This document shows positions 6,638 through 12,891 of a stretch of 13,417 nucleotides of DNA, in pieces. The notes beneath the pieces were generated by a model. It saw nothing but the letters and a program-made list of their open reading frames with translations. It did not search any database and was not told the origin of the DNA. A program made the translations under genes and the position numbers. Position 1 is the stretch's first letter. The number at the start of each line of letters is the position of its first letter. Source of the stretch: Rickettsia typhi (GTDB lineage: Bacteria; Pseudomonadota; Gammaproteobacteria; Burkholderiales; Burkholderiaceae_C); assembly GCA_943325485.2 (NCBI GenBank), contig CALPPP020000018.1:1-13417 (forward strand). The letters are read 5' to 3'.

Positions 6638-7849
6638 ATGCATTCTTCGTTATCAGACCGCTACACATCCCTGCGTCAACACTCTTTGAACCTAGCTGCG
6701 CCTTTAAGCGCCGAGGATCAGTGTGTGCAATCCATGCCAGACACCAGTCCCACTAAATGGCATTTGGCACATACCAGCTGGTTTTTTGAAAATCTGGTGC
6801 TGGTGCCTTTTTTGCCCAGCTACCAAGTATTTGACACTTCTTTTGCTTATCTTTTCAACTCGTATTACGAAGCCTTGGGACCACGGCATCCGCGTCCGCA
6901 GCGCGGATTGCTGACAAGACCGTCGTTGCAACAGGTGCTTGCATTTCGACAGCACGTGGATGCCGCTATGCAACAACTATTGATGGGCACAGACGCTCTC
7001 AACGAAGAATTATTGGCCTTGATAGAGCTTGGCATGAACCACGAGCAACAACACCAAGAGTTATTGCTGACCGATGCCTTGCATTTGCTGTCTTGTCATC
7101 CCTTGCTACCTGCCTACGACACTTCTTTCACATACCCGCCTGCCTCTTGCGCAGAGATGCAATGGCTCTCATTTGATGAAAGCTTGTCTGAGATTGGCAG
7201 ATCGTTAGATCAAGCAGGTTTTTCATTCGACAATGAAACACCGAAACATCAGCGGTTTGTTCAAAAGTTTCAGATCGCCAACCGGCTGGTGACCTGCGGC
7301 GAATACCTGCTGTTTATCAAAGACGGCGGCTATGACAATGCAGACCTCTGGCTGTCCGAAGGCCGCTCACAAGTTCTGCAAAACGGTTGGCAATGCCCAC
7401 TGTATTGGTTGGCCCCTGACGATCCTCGCTCTCACTCAGACCAGTGGCAGGTGTTTGGCTTGAACGGCTTGCAAGAACTCGACCCACAAGCGCCTGTGGC
7501 TAACCTGAGTTTTTATGAAGCATCAGCATTTGCACAATGGTGTGGCGCCCGTCTACCCACAGAATTTGAGTGGGAAATTGCAAGTACTCACAAAGCCATG
7601 CACGACTTGTATTCACAGGTGTGGCAATGGACCCGTTCGGCCTATGAGCCTTACCCAGGGTTTGTGCCGGCCAACGGTGCGGTACGCGAGTACAACGGCA
7701 AATTCATGGTGGGTCAGCAAGTGCTGCGTGGAGGCAGTCTTGCAACGCCTGCACAACACAGTCGCCTTACCTACCGCAATTTTTTCCCTGCCCATGTACG
7801 TTGGCAGTTCAGCGGTTTGCGTTTAGCCAAAGACAACTCAAACCACTGA
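6638..7849 (+). CDS. egtB: Ergothioneine biosynthesis sulfoxide synthase EgtB
   Basis: EgtB is a non-haem iron enzyme that uses O2 to join hercynine to the sulfur of gamma-glutamylcysteine or cysteine, giving a sulfoxide precursor of ergothioneine. The product has 403 residues, usual for the family. The N-terminal DinB-like four-helix domain carries the iron ligands: WHLAHTSWFFE (41-51; His42/His45) and HEQQH (His135, His139), in place for the His51/His134/His138 set of the mycobacterial enzyme. The C-terminal formylglycine-generating-enzyme-like domain covers about 190-397, with WCGARLPTEFEWE (301-313), LRGGS (363-367) and SRLTYRNFF (375-383). Tyr379 matches the conserved active-site Tyr. 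I chose the ATG at 6638; a TTG three codons earlier is in frame. No Shine-Dalgarno sequence is evident. egtD begins 2 nt after the stop. No egtA, egtC or egtE is present, so the sulfur donor and the final lyase are unknown. Confidence 0.95.
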   Translation: MHSSLSDRYTSLRQHSLNLAAPLSAEDQCVQSMPDTSPTKWHLAHTSWFFENLVLVPFLPSYQVFDTSFAYLFNSYYEALGPRHPRPQRGLLTRPSLQQVLAFRQHVDAAMQQLLMGTDALNEELLALIELGMNHEQQHQELLLTDALHLLSCHPLLPAYDTSFTYPPASCAEMQWLSFDESLSEIGRSLDQAGFSFDNETPKHQRFVQKFQIANRLVTCGEYLLFIKDGGYDNADLWLSEGRSQVLQNGWQCPLYWLAPDDPRSHSDQWQVFGLNGLQELDPQAPVANLSFYEASAFAQWCGARLPTEFEWEIASTHKAMHDLYSQVWQWTRSAYEPYPGFVPANGAVREYNGKFMVGQQVLRGGSLATPAQHSRLTYRNFFPAHVRWQFSGLRLAKDNSNH

Positions 7850-7851
7850 AT

Positions 7852-8814
7852 ATGACCGCTACTGAATCTGAACGCCTGCAATTCATGCAGGACATGCAAA
7901 CTGCGCTGTCGCAAACGCCCAAGCGTATTTCACCCAAATATTTTTATGACCAAGCGGGCTCAGCCCTGTTTGACCGTATCTGTGAATTGCCCGAGTACTA
8001 CCCAACTCGAACTGAGTTGTCCATTTTGCAAACCCATGCTGAAGATATATCCAAACACATGGGTGAAAACGCTGACATCATTGAATTTGGTGCAGGCTCA
8101 TTGACAAAAATTCGTTATTTGCTTCATGCAGCCATCAAGCCATCTCGCTATGTGCCTATGGATATTTCCGGCCCACATTTGCATGCTGCCAGTGCAGAGT
8201 TGCAAACTGAGTTTGTCAATCTGCAGATCCTTCCTTTGGTGGCTGACTACACCAACCAATGGCATCTGCCATCTTCTTTGCCTGGGACAGGCAAGCGAGT
8301 TGCATTTTTCCCAGGTTCAACCATCGGCAATTTTTCACCTGCTCAAGCGCATACTTTCTTCCAAAACTGTGCTGAGCACTTGGGCGGGGGCGCTTTGTTG
8401 CTTGGTGTCGATTTGATCAAATCACCTGCGGTTTTACACGCGGCATACAATGATTCGCAAGAAGTGACGGCTGCCTTCAACCTCAATCTGTTGACGCGAG
8501 CGAATCGCGAGCTAGGGTGTGATTTTGATTTGACGCAATTTGCGCACAGTGCTTTTTATAACGCTCCGTTGCAAAGAATTGAAATGCATTTGCTCAGTTT
8601 GAAGTCGCAAACTGTTCATTTAAACGCAAAGGCGTATGCGTTTGCGCAAGGCGAAACCCTTCACACGGAATACTCCCACAAGTTCACGATTGCCGGCGTA
8701 CAACAAGCGGCACGGTTAGCAGGCCTGCAAGCTGGTTCGTTTTGGACCGATCAACAACAGTACTTTGGCCTGCTCTGGCTCAACATTCCCCACAAACAGG
8801 AAACATCATCATGA
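7852..8814 (+). CDS. egtD: L-histidine N-alpha-methyltransferase EgtD
   Basis: EgtD transfers three methyl groups from S-adenosylmethionine to the alpha-amino group of histidine, giving hercynine, the substrate of EgtB. The 320-residue product is the normal length. Landmarks are LPEYYPTRTE (46-55), the methyltransferase motif I EFGAGS (78-83), PMDIS (102-106), FFPGSTIGNF (152-161), LLGVDLIKSP (183-192), AYND (198-201) and HTEYSHKF (271-278). Asn160, Tyr199, Glu273 and Ser275 line up with residues that hold histidine in the mycobacterial enzyme (Asn166, Tyr206, Glu282, Ser284 there), which supports histidine specificity. The ATG at 7852 is 2 nt after the egtB stop; an in-frame TTG at 7801 inside egtB is too early. 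The 3' end overlaps the DUF427 start by 4 nt (ATGA). Confidence 0.96.
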   Translation: MTATESERLQFMQDMQTALSQTPKRISPKYFYDQAGSALFDRICELPEYYPTRTELSILQTHAEDISKHMGENADIIEFGAGSLTKIRYLLHAAIKPSRYVPMDISGPHLHAASAELQTEFVNLQILPLVADYTNQWHLPSSLPGTGKRVAFFPGSTIGNFSPAQAHTFFQNCAEHLGGGALLLGVDLIKSPAVLHAAYNDSQEVTAAFNLNLLTRANRELGCDFDLTQFAHSAFYNAPLQRIEMHLLSLKSQTVHLNAKAYAFAQGETLHTEYSHKFTIAGVQQAARLAGLQAGSFWTDQQQYFGLLWLNIPHKQETSS

Positions 8815-9092
8815 AAGCTATTTGGAAAGATACCGTGGTTGCCGAAAGCAACGATACAGTTTTGCTAGAAGGTAACCATTACTTCCCAGCCGAGTCACTG
8901 AATCAAAACTATGTTTCTAACAGCAACCACAAAACCATTTGCGCATGGAAAGGACAGGCCAGTTATTTGTCATTGCTTGTCAACGGTGAATTGAACAATG
9001 ACGCCGTATGGTTTTACGCAGATCCAAAGCCACAGGCCGAAGAGATTCGCGGCCGTGTGGCTTTTTGGAAAGGCGTCAAAGTCACAGAGTGA
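8811..9092 (+). CDS. DUF427 domain protein coupled to egtD
   Basis: A 93-residue single-domain DUF427 protein. Residues 1-24 (MKAIWKDTVV, AES, LLEGNHYFP), the Cys-Ala-Trp-Lys-Gly segment around 44-48 and the closing GRVAFWKG (81-88) are typical for this family, which forms a small beta-rich fold of unknown biochemical function. The ATG overlaps the egtD TGA by four bases, with AGGA nine bases upstream, so translation is coupled to egtD. Nothing in the sequence shows a catalytic role. The tight coupling suggests a helper role linked to ergothioneine or thiol metabolism, but this is inference from position only. A perfect hairpin covers its stop codon and may end the operon. Confidence 0.94.
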   Translation: MKAIWKDTVVAESNDTVLLEGNHYFPAESLNQNYVSNSNHKTICAWKGQASYLSLLVNGELNNDAVWFYADPKPQAEEIRGRVAFWKGVKVTE

Positions 9093-9098
9093 CTTTGA
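9076..9098 (+). terminator. Perfect hairpin over the DUF427 stop codon
   Basis: TCAAAGTCAC (9076-9085) and GTGACTTTGA (9089-9098) pair over ten bases with a 3-nt AGA loop. The TGA stop (9090-9092) lies inside the 3' arm. There is no uninterrupted T-run after it, only T-rich sequence (9103-9119). It may terminate the egt operon, stabilise the mRNA end, or both. The window shows no second copy. Confidence 0.45.
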
Positions 9099-9145
9099 GT
9101 CAGCTTTGATGTTGCTTTAACTGATAGCCTGGATACCAGCTACAA

Positions 9146-9161
9146 GCCAACCGCTGTTGGC
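9146..9161 (+). repeat. Short inverted repeat upstream of gltS
   Basis: GCCAAC (9146-9151) pairs with GTTGGC (9156-9161) over a CGCT loop; flanking AAGCC and GGCTT offer an alternative register. It sits 39 nt before the gltS start in the 108-bp gap after the egt operon. It could be a weak terminator stem, or a leader hairpin or operator of gltS. No T-run follows. Confidence 0.3.
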
Positions 9162-9200
9162 GGCTTAGGCACCAATCATGATTTTGACGGGAACAAAACG

Positions 9201-10409
9201 ATGACCTGGTCTCTCGACTTTATTCAAACAACGGCGGTCGGCGCCATCGCGCTGTTTTTGGGGATGTCTATCCTGAACCGTGTGCCCGTACTGCGGCGCT
9301 ACAACATTCCTGCTGCTGTTGTTGGCGGTCTGGTGATTGCGATCCTGGTGACCCTATCGCGCGAATCCAATTTGGTGGCTGTCAAGTTTGATACCACCTT
9401 GCAAGCGCCATTGATGACTGCATTTTTCACATCGATTGGTTTGAGTGCCAGTGTTGGTTTGTTAAGAGCTGGAACCCGACAAGCGCTGGTTTTTCTCGCA
9501 CTTGCCACATTTTTGGCTGTTGTCCAAAGTTTGATCGGCATAGCCACCGCTGTTGCCTTCGGTCAATCCCCATTGCTGGGAGTGCTGATGGGTCCAGCTG
9601 CACTGACCGGAGGTCCTGCAACCGCATTGGCATTTGCACCGCAGTTTGCAGCTGCTGGGGTGGCTTCTGCAGAGTCAGTGGCCATTGCTGCTGCGATGGC
9701 AGGTATTGTCATGGGTGGCTTGGTGGGTGGACCCATCGTGACACGCTTGCTTGATCATCACCAATTGCAAGCAGCTGCTCCCACTTTGACACCCACAGCA
9801 CAAACCAGCACCAGTTCTTCTGTGGATTCATCAAGTGATGAAGAAGGCAATATGTTGACGGTACTCAAAGGCTTGAGCGTGTTGCTTGTTGCCATGGGGG
9901 TTGGTGCTTGGTTGGGTGGCGTGATGAAGTCGGCGGATTTGACACTGCCGGGCTATGTCGGCGCCATGATCATGGGCGCTTTGATTAGAAATATCGATGA
10001 TCAGACCCGATGGCTCCATATCCCACATGAGCTGACTGAGCGCATTGGCGTGGTCTGCCTGTCCTTGTTCTTGTCAGTGGCCTTAATGAATTTAAAACTG
10101 TGGGAACTGACTTCCATTGCGGCACCCTTGTTGGTGAATCTGGTCGTTCAAGTCGTTGCCGTGGCTGTTTTTTGCTGGTATGTGGTTTTCAAGGTCATGG
10201 GTCGGGATTACGACGCAGCTGTCATGAGCGGTGGTTTCATTGGCTTCATGCTGGGCACCACAGCCAATGCCATGGCCGTCATGCACTCGGTGGTGCAACG
10301 CTATGGGCCATCGCCTCGTGCGTTTTTGGTGGCTCCCATCGTAGGTGCATTTTTCATCGACTTCACTAACGCATTGTTGATCACGGGCTTGTTGAACCTG
10401 CTGAGTTAG
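9201..10409 (+). CDS. gltS: Sodium/glutamate symporter, GltS (ESS) family
   Basis: A 402-residue polytopic inner-membrane protein, almost the size of E. coli GltS (401). That family imports glutamate with Na+. Two homologous halves of about five helices each are joined by a hydrophilic loop (about 185-217) rich in Ser and Thr and ending in acidic residues. Each half has a re-entrant glycine motif, the family signature: LTGGPATALAF (135-145) and SGGFIGFMLGTTANAMA (343-359). In the first motif the usual Gly-Gly-His-Gly-Thr is changed to Gly-Gly-Pro-Ala-Thr, so the substrate could differ from glutamate. The start ATG at 9201 has only a weak GGGA upstream. It follows the egt operon hairpins by about 100 nt and is probably its own unit. 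Supplying glutamate for gamma-glutamylcysteine is possible but unproven. Confidence 0.87.
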   Translation: MTWSLDFIQTTAVGAIALFLGMSILNRVPVLRRYNIPAAVVGGLVIAILVTLSRESNLVAVKFDTTLQAPLMTAFFTSIGLSASVGLLRAGTRQALVFLALATFLAVVQSLIGIATAVAFGQSPLLGVLMGPAALTGGPATALAFAPQFAAAGVASAESVAIAAAMAGIVMGGLVGGPIVTRLLDHHQLQAAAPTLTPTAQTSTSSSVDSSSDEEGNMLTVLKGLSVLLVAMGVGAWLGGVMKSADLTLPGYVGAMIMGALIRNIDDQTRWLHIPHELTERIGVVCLSLFLSVALMNLKLWELTSIAAPLLVNLVVQVVAVAVFCWYVVFKVMGRDYDAAVMSGGFIGFMLGTTANAMAVMHSVVQRYGPSPRAFLVAPIVGAFFIDFTNALLITGLLNLLS

Positions 10410-10455
10410 CTTTTGAAGCCGTGTACCTTTTTGCTTAAAAACTTTTATCACAGCA

Positions 10456-10809
10456 ATGCAAAAAATACCCATTACCCGTCGAAATATTCTGAAGCGGCCT
10501 GGCGCCTTGCTGGATTTTTGGCAGTGCGATGAAAAAGGTGAGTACGATACAAACGGCTTTAGTTTGCGAGGGCATCAATACGCCAATAGCAAAGGAGAAT
10601 TTTTTCTGGAAACGTTGATTCCAGGTTCATATCCTGGAAGAACACCCCATTTGCATGTCAAAGTTCAGCGCAAGGGAGGACAAGTTCTCACCACCCAACT
10701 TTACTTGCCAAATCACCCCGGTAATGAGAAAGATTTTTTGTTTAATCCAAGCTTGTCCATGGTGCAACAAGGTCAGGATTTTTTCTTGCAATTTGTTTTG
10801 CCCGGCTAA
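10456..10809 (+). CDS. Short intradiol ring-cleavage dioxygenase-like protein
   Basis: A 117-residue protein matching the catalytic part of intradiol dioxygenases (protocatechuate 3,4-dioxygenase family), Fe(III) enzymes that open catechol rings. The visible stretch runs DFWQCDEKGEYDTNGF (20-35), LRGHQ (37-41), PGSYPGRTPHLHVKV (56-70) and TTQLYLP (79-85). All four expected iron ligands are present: Tyr30, Tyr59, His65 and His67. What is missing is the N-terminal part; family members usually have 40-80 more residues, often with a signal peptide, before this point. The 46 bp between gltS and the ATG do not encode it in any frame. The start has no Shine-Dalgarno sequence. Either a compact variant or an N-terminally truncated remnant is possible. 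The intact reading frame and ligands favour a functional protein. The LON-domain gene starts 39 nt later. Confidence 0.83.
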   Translation: MQKIPITRRNILKRPGALLDFWQCDEKGEYDTNGFSLRGHQYANSKGEFFLETLIPGSYPGRTPHLHVKVQRKGGQVLTTQLYLPNHPGNEKDFLFNPSLSMVQQGQDFFLQFVLPG

Positions 10810-10848
10810 TGTCTTTAGTCTGGAGAAATTAGCTACAAAGCATACGTC

Positions 10849-11460
10849 ATGACACGTCAAATTCCTCTTTTCCCTCTCTCCCACGGCCTCTTTCCTGATG
10901 GCATGTTGGCTCTTCAAATTTTCGAGGTTCGGTATCTTGACTTGATCAAGCGTTGCCATCAACAACAACTGCCGTTTGGCGTGGTGTGGCTGAAAAAAGG
11001 CAGCGAAGTCCAAGTGCCTGGCGAGACACCTATGTTGCACGGCTATGGTTGCAGTGCGCATATTCGTGAATTTGAACAGGTGCAACCCAATTTATTTCGT
11101 GTCATTTGCCAAGGAGGACTTCGCTTTGAGTTAAATGACACAAAGCCTGGCCCTTATGGTGTCTGGCAAGGCGAGATCTCCATCCTTGCCCAGGACCCGG
11201 AGGTTGAGTTACCTGTTTATCTTGAGCACCATGCCGCACGTTTGGGCAAAATCATCTCAAGTGCTCAAAAGCAGGGACACATCAATAGATTGCCTATTTT
11301 GCAACCCTATTGCCTAGACCAATGTGGCTGGGTGGCCAATCGGTATGCTGAAGCCCTAGGTATCAGTACAGAGTTGAAGGTACAACTCTTATCCGAACTC
11401 GATCCATTAAAGAGATTGCAAATCATCGATTCATTGATTGGTCAGAGCGGAGAATTTTAA
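10849..11460 (+). CDS. LON substrate-binding-domain protein (no protease domain)
   Basis: A 203-residue protein made of the LON N-terminal substrate-binding domain only. The opening IPLFPLSHGLFPDGMLALQI (residues 5-24), then FEVRYLDLIKRC (25-36), PFGVVWL (42-48) and the GCSAHIREFE segment (67-76) are the standard pattern. The AAA+ ATPase and Ser-Lys protease domains of Lon are absent, as in the many stand-alone proteins of this length in betaproteobacteria. A helical C-terminal part (about 150-198) ends the domain. Its role is unknown; substrate recognition for proteolysis has been suggested for the domain in general. No clear Shine-Dalgarno sequence precedes the ATG. It may share a transcript with the intradiol-like gene 39 nt upstream, but no functional link is visible. 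Confidence 0.9.
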   Translation: MTRQIPLFPLSHGLFPDGMLALQIFEVRYLDLIKRCHQQQLPFGVVWLKKGSEVQVPGETPMLHGYGCSAHIREFEQVQPNLFRVICQGGLRFELNDTKPGPYGVWQGEISILAQDPEVELPVYLEHHAARLGKIISSAQKQGHINRLPILQPYCLDQCGWVANRYAEALGISTELKVQLLSELDPLKRLQIIDSLIGQSGEF

Positions 11461-11534
11461 ATTTGAGGGTAAAAAGTCACCCTAGGCTATCAGTACAACA
11501 GCTTGTTTGGATATGACAAGGCTATAAAGCAACA

Positions 11535-12284
11535 ATGACAGTCAAAAAAATTGATCAATTTCTTATGCACAACAAGGATATTCTTTTCAACACATCAATT
11601 GCTGATATCAAAGCAATTACCCTAGACCTTGACGAAACCTTGTGGCCTGTTGCCCCGACGATCGCAGGTGCAGAGCAAGATTTATTTGACTGGTTATCCA
11701 CTCACGCACCCAAAACGGCAGACTTGACCCGACAAAGTGATGTTAAAAAAGCCATTCGCCAAGAAGTAACCGCAAAACACCATGCTCGATCTCACGATCT
11801 TGGCTTTTTGCGACGAGAAATGATTCGTGAAAGTCTGCGTCTTGCAGGTGACGACCCGTCTTTAGCAGATGCTGCTTATGCTGTGTTTGATGCAGCCAGA
11901 CAAAGGGTTACGCTCTTTCAAGGCGTAGAACAGGCACTGGCCCGCCTTGCTTTGAAATATCGGCTGGTAGCAATATCCAACGGCACTGCTAACGTTTTTG
12001 TTACACCCGCCGGACCTTACTTTGATGCGGCATTCAGCGCACATGAGGTGGGTGTCGCAAAGCCGGCTGCAAAAATTTACCATGCTGCTACGTCATATTT
12101 GGGTTTGAGTCCTGAGCAGGTACTGCATATTGGAGACGATGCCATTGCCGATGTTTGGGGTGCTAAAGAAGCCGGTTTGCAAACGGTATGGATCAATCCA
12201 GAAGGACATCTTTGGGCGCATCAATCACCACAACCCTGGACAGTTCGTGACCTTGCAGAGGTGGCTGACGGCCTGCAGGTCTGA
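11535..12284 (+). CDS. HAD-superfamily hydrolase (subfamily IA)
   Basis: A 249-residue haloacid-dehalogenase-like hydrolase, most likely a cytoplasmic phosphatase acting on a small phosphorylated metabolite. Motif I is DLDET (31-35) with nucleophile Asp31 and acid/base Asp33. A helical cap (about 42-125) follows, then motif II SNG (148-150), motif III Lys176, and motif IV GDDAIAD (200-206) with Asp201/Asp202 for Mg(II). The order and spacing are normal. The closing part (VWINPEG, 218-224) is typical of the HAD-IA group. The first 24 residues are longer than in many relatives and Met11 is an alternative start; neither has a strong ribosome-binding site. The substrate cannot be told. The gene converges on the SOUL gene with only 16 bp between stops, and no terminator hairpin is visible there. 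Confidence 0.9.
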   Translation: MTVKKIDQFLMHNKDILFNTSIADIKAITLDLDETLWPVAPTIAGAEQDLFDWLSTHAPKTADLTRQSDVKKAIRQEVTAKHHARSHDLGFLRREMIRESLRLAGDDPSLADAAYAVFDAARQRVTLFQGVEQALARLALKYRLVAISNGTANVFVTPAGPYFDAAFSAHEVGVAKPAAKIYHAATSYLGLSPEQVLHIGDDAIADVWGAKEAGLQTVWINPEGHLWAHQSPQPWTVRDLAEVADGLQV

Positions 12285-12300
12285 GTGGCATTTTGTACTA

Positions 12301-12855
12301 TCACTGATTTGAAATTTCGATCATGATTTCATTTCGCCTGAACATAGGTAAGGTCCAAGGAGGGTCATACCTAGACAATTGAGGCTGCCCAGTGGCTTGT
12401 AGATTTCTCTTGGCAACCCATTCAATAGCCTCTTGGGTTTTGCTTTGAACTTTCGATTGAAAATTAAATCCAGAATATTTCAGAACAGCGTATCGCTTGC
12501 TAGGAACTTCTCGTAAGTTCACAGCGCTGTTTTTAGGTTTTGGAATAGTCGCTAATGTGTATTGACTGGGCATGATGAACTTGACTAGCCACTGCTTAGA
12601 GGTTTCCATACTCCCTGCATCCATTTGAGGCTCTATGGTTACCGGTGCAGTCATAGAGATTTTTTCGCTTGTCGCTGAATTGATGGCTTGGTTGTTGCCA
12701 AAAATATAGTCTGCAATCAGTCTGAAACCTTTGCCTGAAGCTTCATCCATGTCCCCCATCACCAAAGTTTCTGCAGTCAAGTAGGGTGCGTACTGTCGAA
12801 TTTCAAAAGAACCATCTGTCAGGAGAACTTCAAATTTTGGCTCTTCGATCGCCAT
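12301..12855 (-). CDS. SOUL-family (heme-binding-protein-like) protein, without histidine
   Basis: A 184-residue protein of the SOUL/HEBP family, first known as haem-binding proteins in animals and found next to photolyase genes in some bacteria. Signature segments are FEIRQYAPYLTAET (17-30), GFRLIADYIFGNN (43-55), EKISMTAPV (64-72) and the closing WTLPMFRRNEIMIEI (167-181). It has no signal peptide, so it is probably cytoplasmic. It contains no His and no Cys at all, so the axial His of mouse p22HBP-type proteins is absent. Haem, if bound, must use another ligand or none. The ATG at 12855 lies 36 nt after the stop of the second photolyase/cryptochrome gene on the same strand, so the two are probably co-transcribed. 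No good Shine-Dalgarno sequence is visible. Confidence 0.92.
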   Translation of the reverse strand: MAIEEPKFEVLLTDGSFEIRQYAPYLTAETLVMGDMDEASGKGFRLIADYIFGNNQAINSATSEKISMTAPVTIEPQMDAGSMETSKQWLVKFIMPSQYTLATIPKPKNSAVNLREVPSKRYAVLKYSGFNFQSKVQSKTQEAIEWVAKRNLQATGQPQLSRYDPPWTLPMFRRNEIMIEISNQ

Positions 12856-12891
12856 ATGAGCGTTGAATTTTGATACCTGTTCTCTACACAG

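Noticed and set aside
6615..6643. TTGACG as -35 box of an egtB promoter
   Set aside because: At normal 17-nt spacing the -10 would be on the egtB start codon, so transcription would begin inside the gene.
6483..6668. 61-residue minus-strand open frame in the divergent gap
   Set aside because: It crosses the egtB start, has no ribosome-binding site and no recognisable motif; the region is better explained as promoter DNA.
10092..10472. 126-residue minus-strand open frame
   Set aside because: It is antisense to the 3' end of gltS and has the His/Gln-rich composition typical of a complement of membrane-protein codons.
10627..11085. 152-residue minus-strand open frame
   Set aside because: It is antisense to the intradiol-like and LON-domain genes, both with clear family motifs; no signal peptide or domain is visible.
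11466..11483. AGGGT/ACCCT inverted repeat after the LON-domain gene
   Set aside because: Only five base pairs with an 8-nt A-rich loop and no T-run; too weak to call a terminator.
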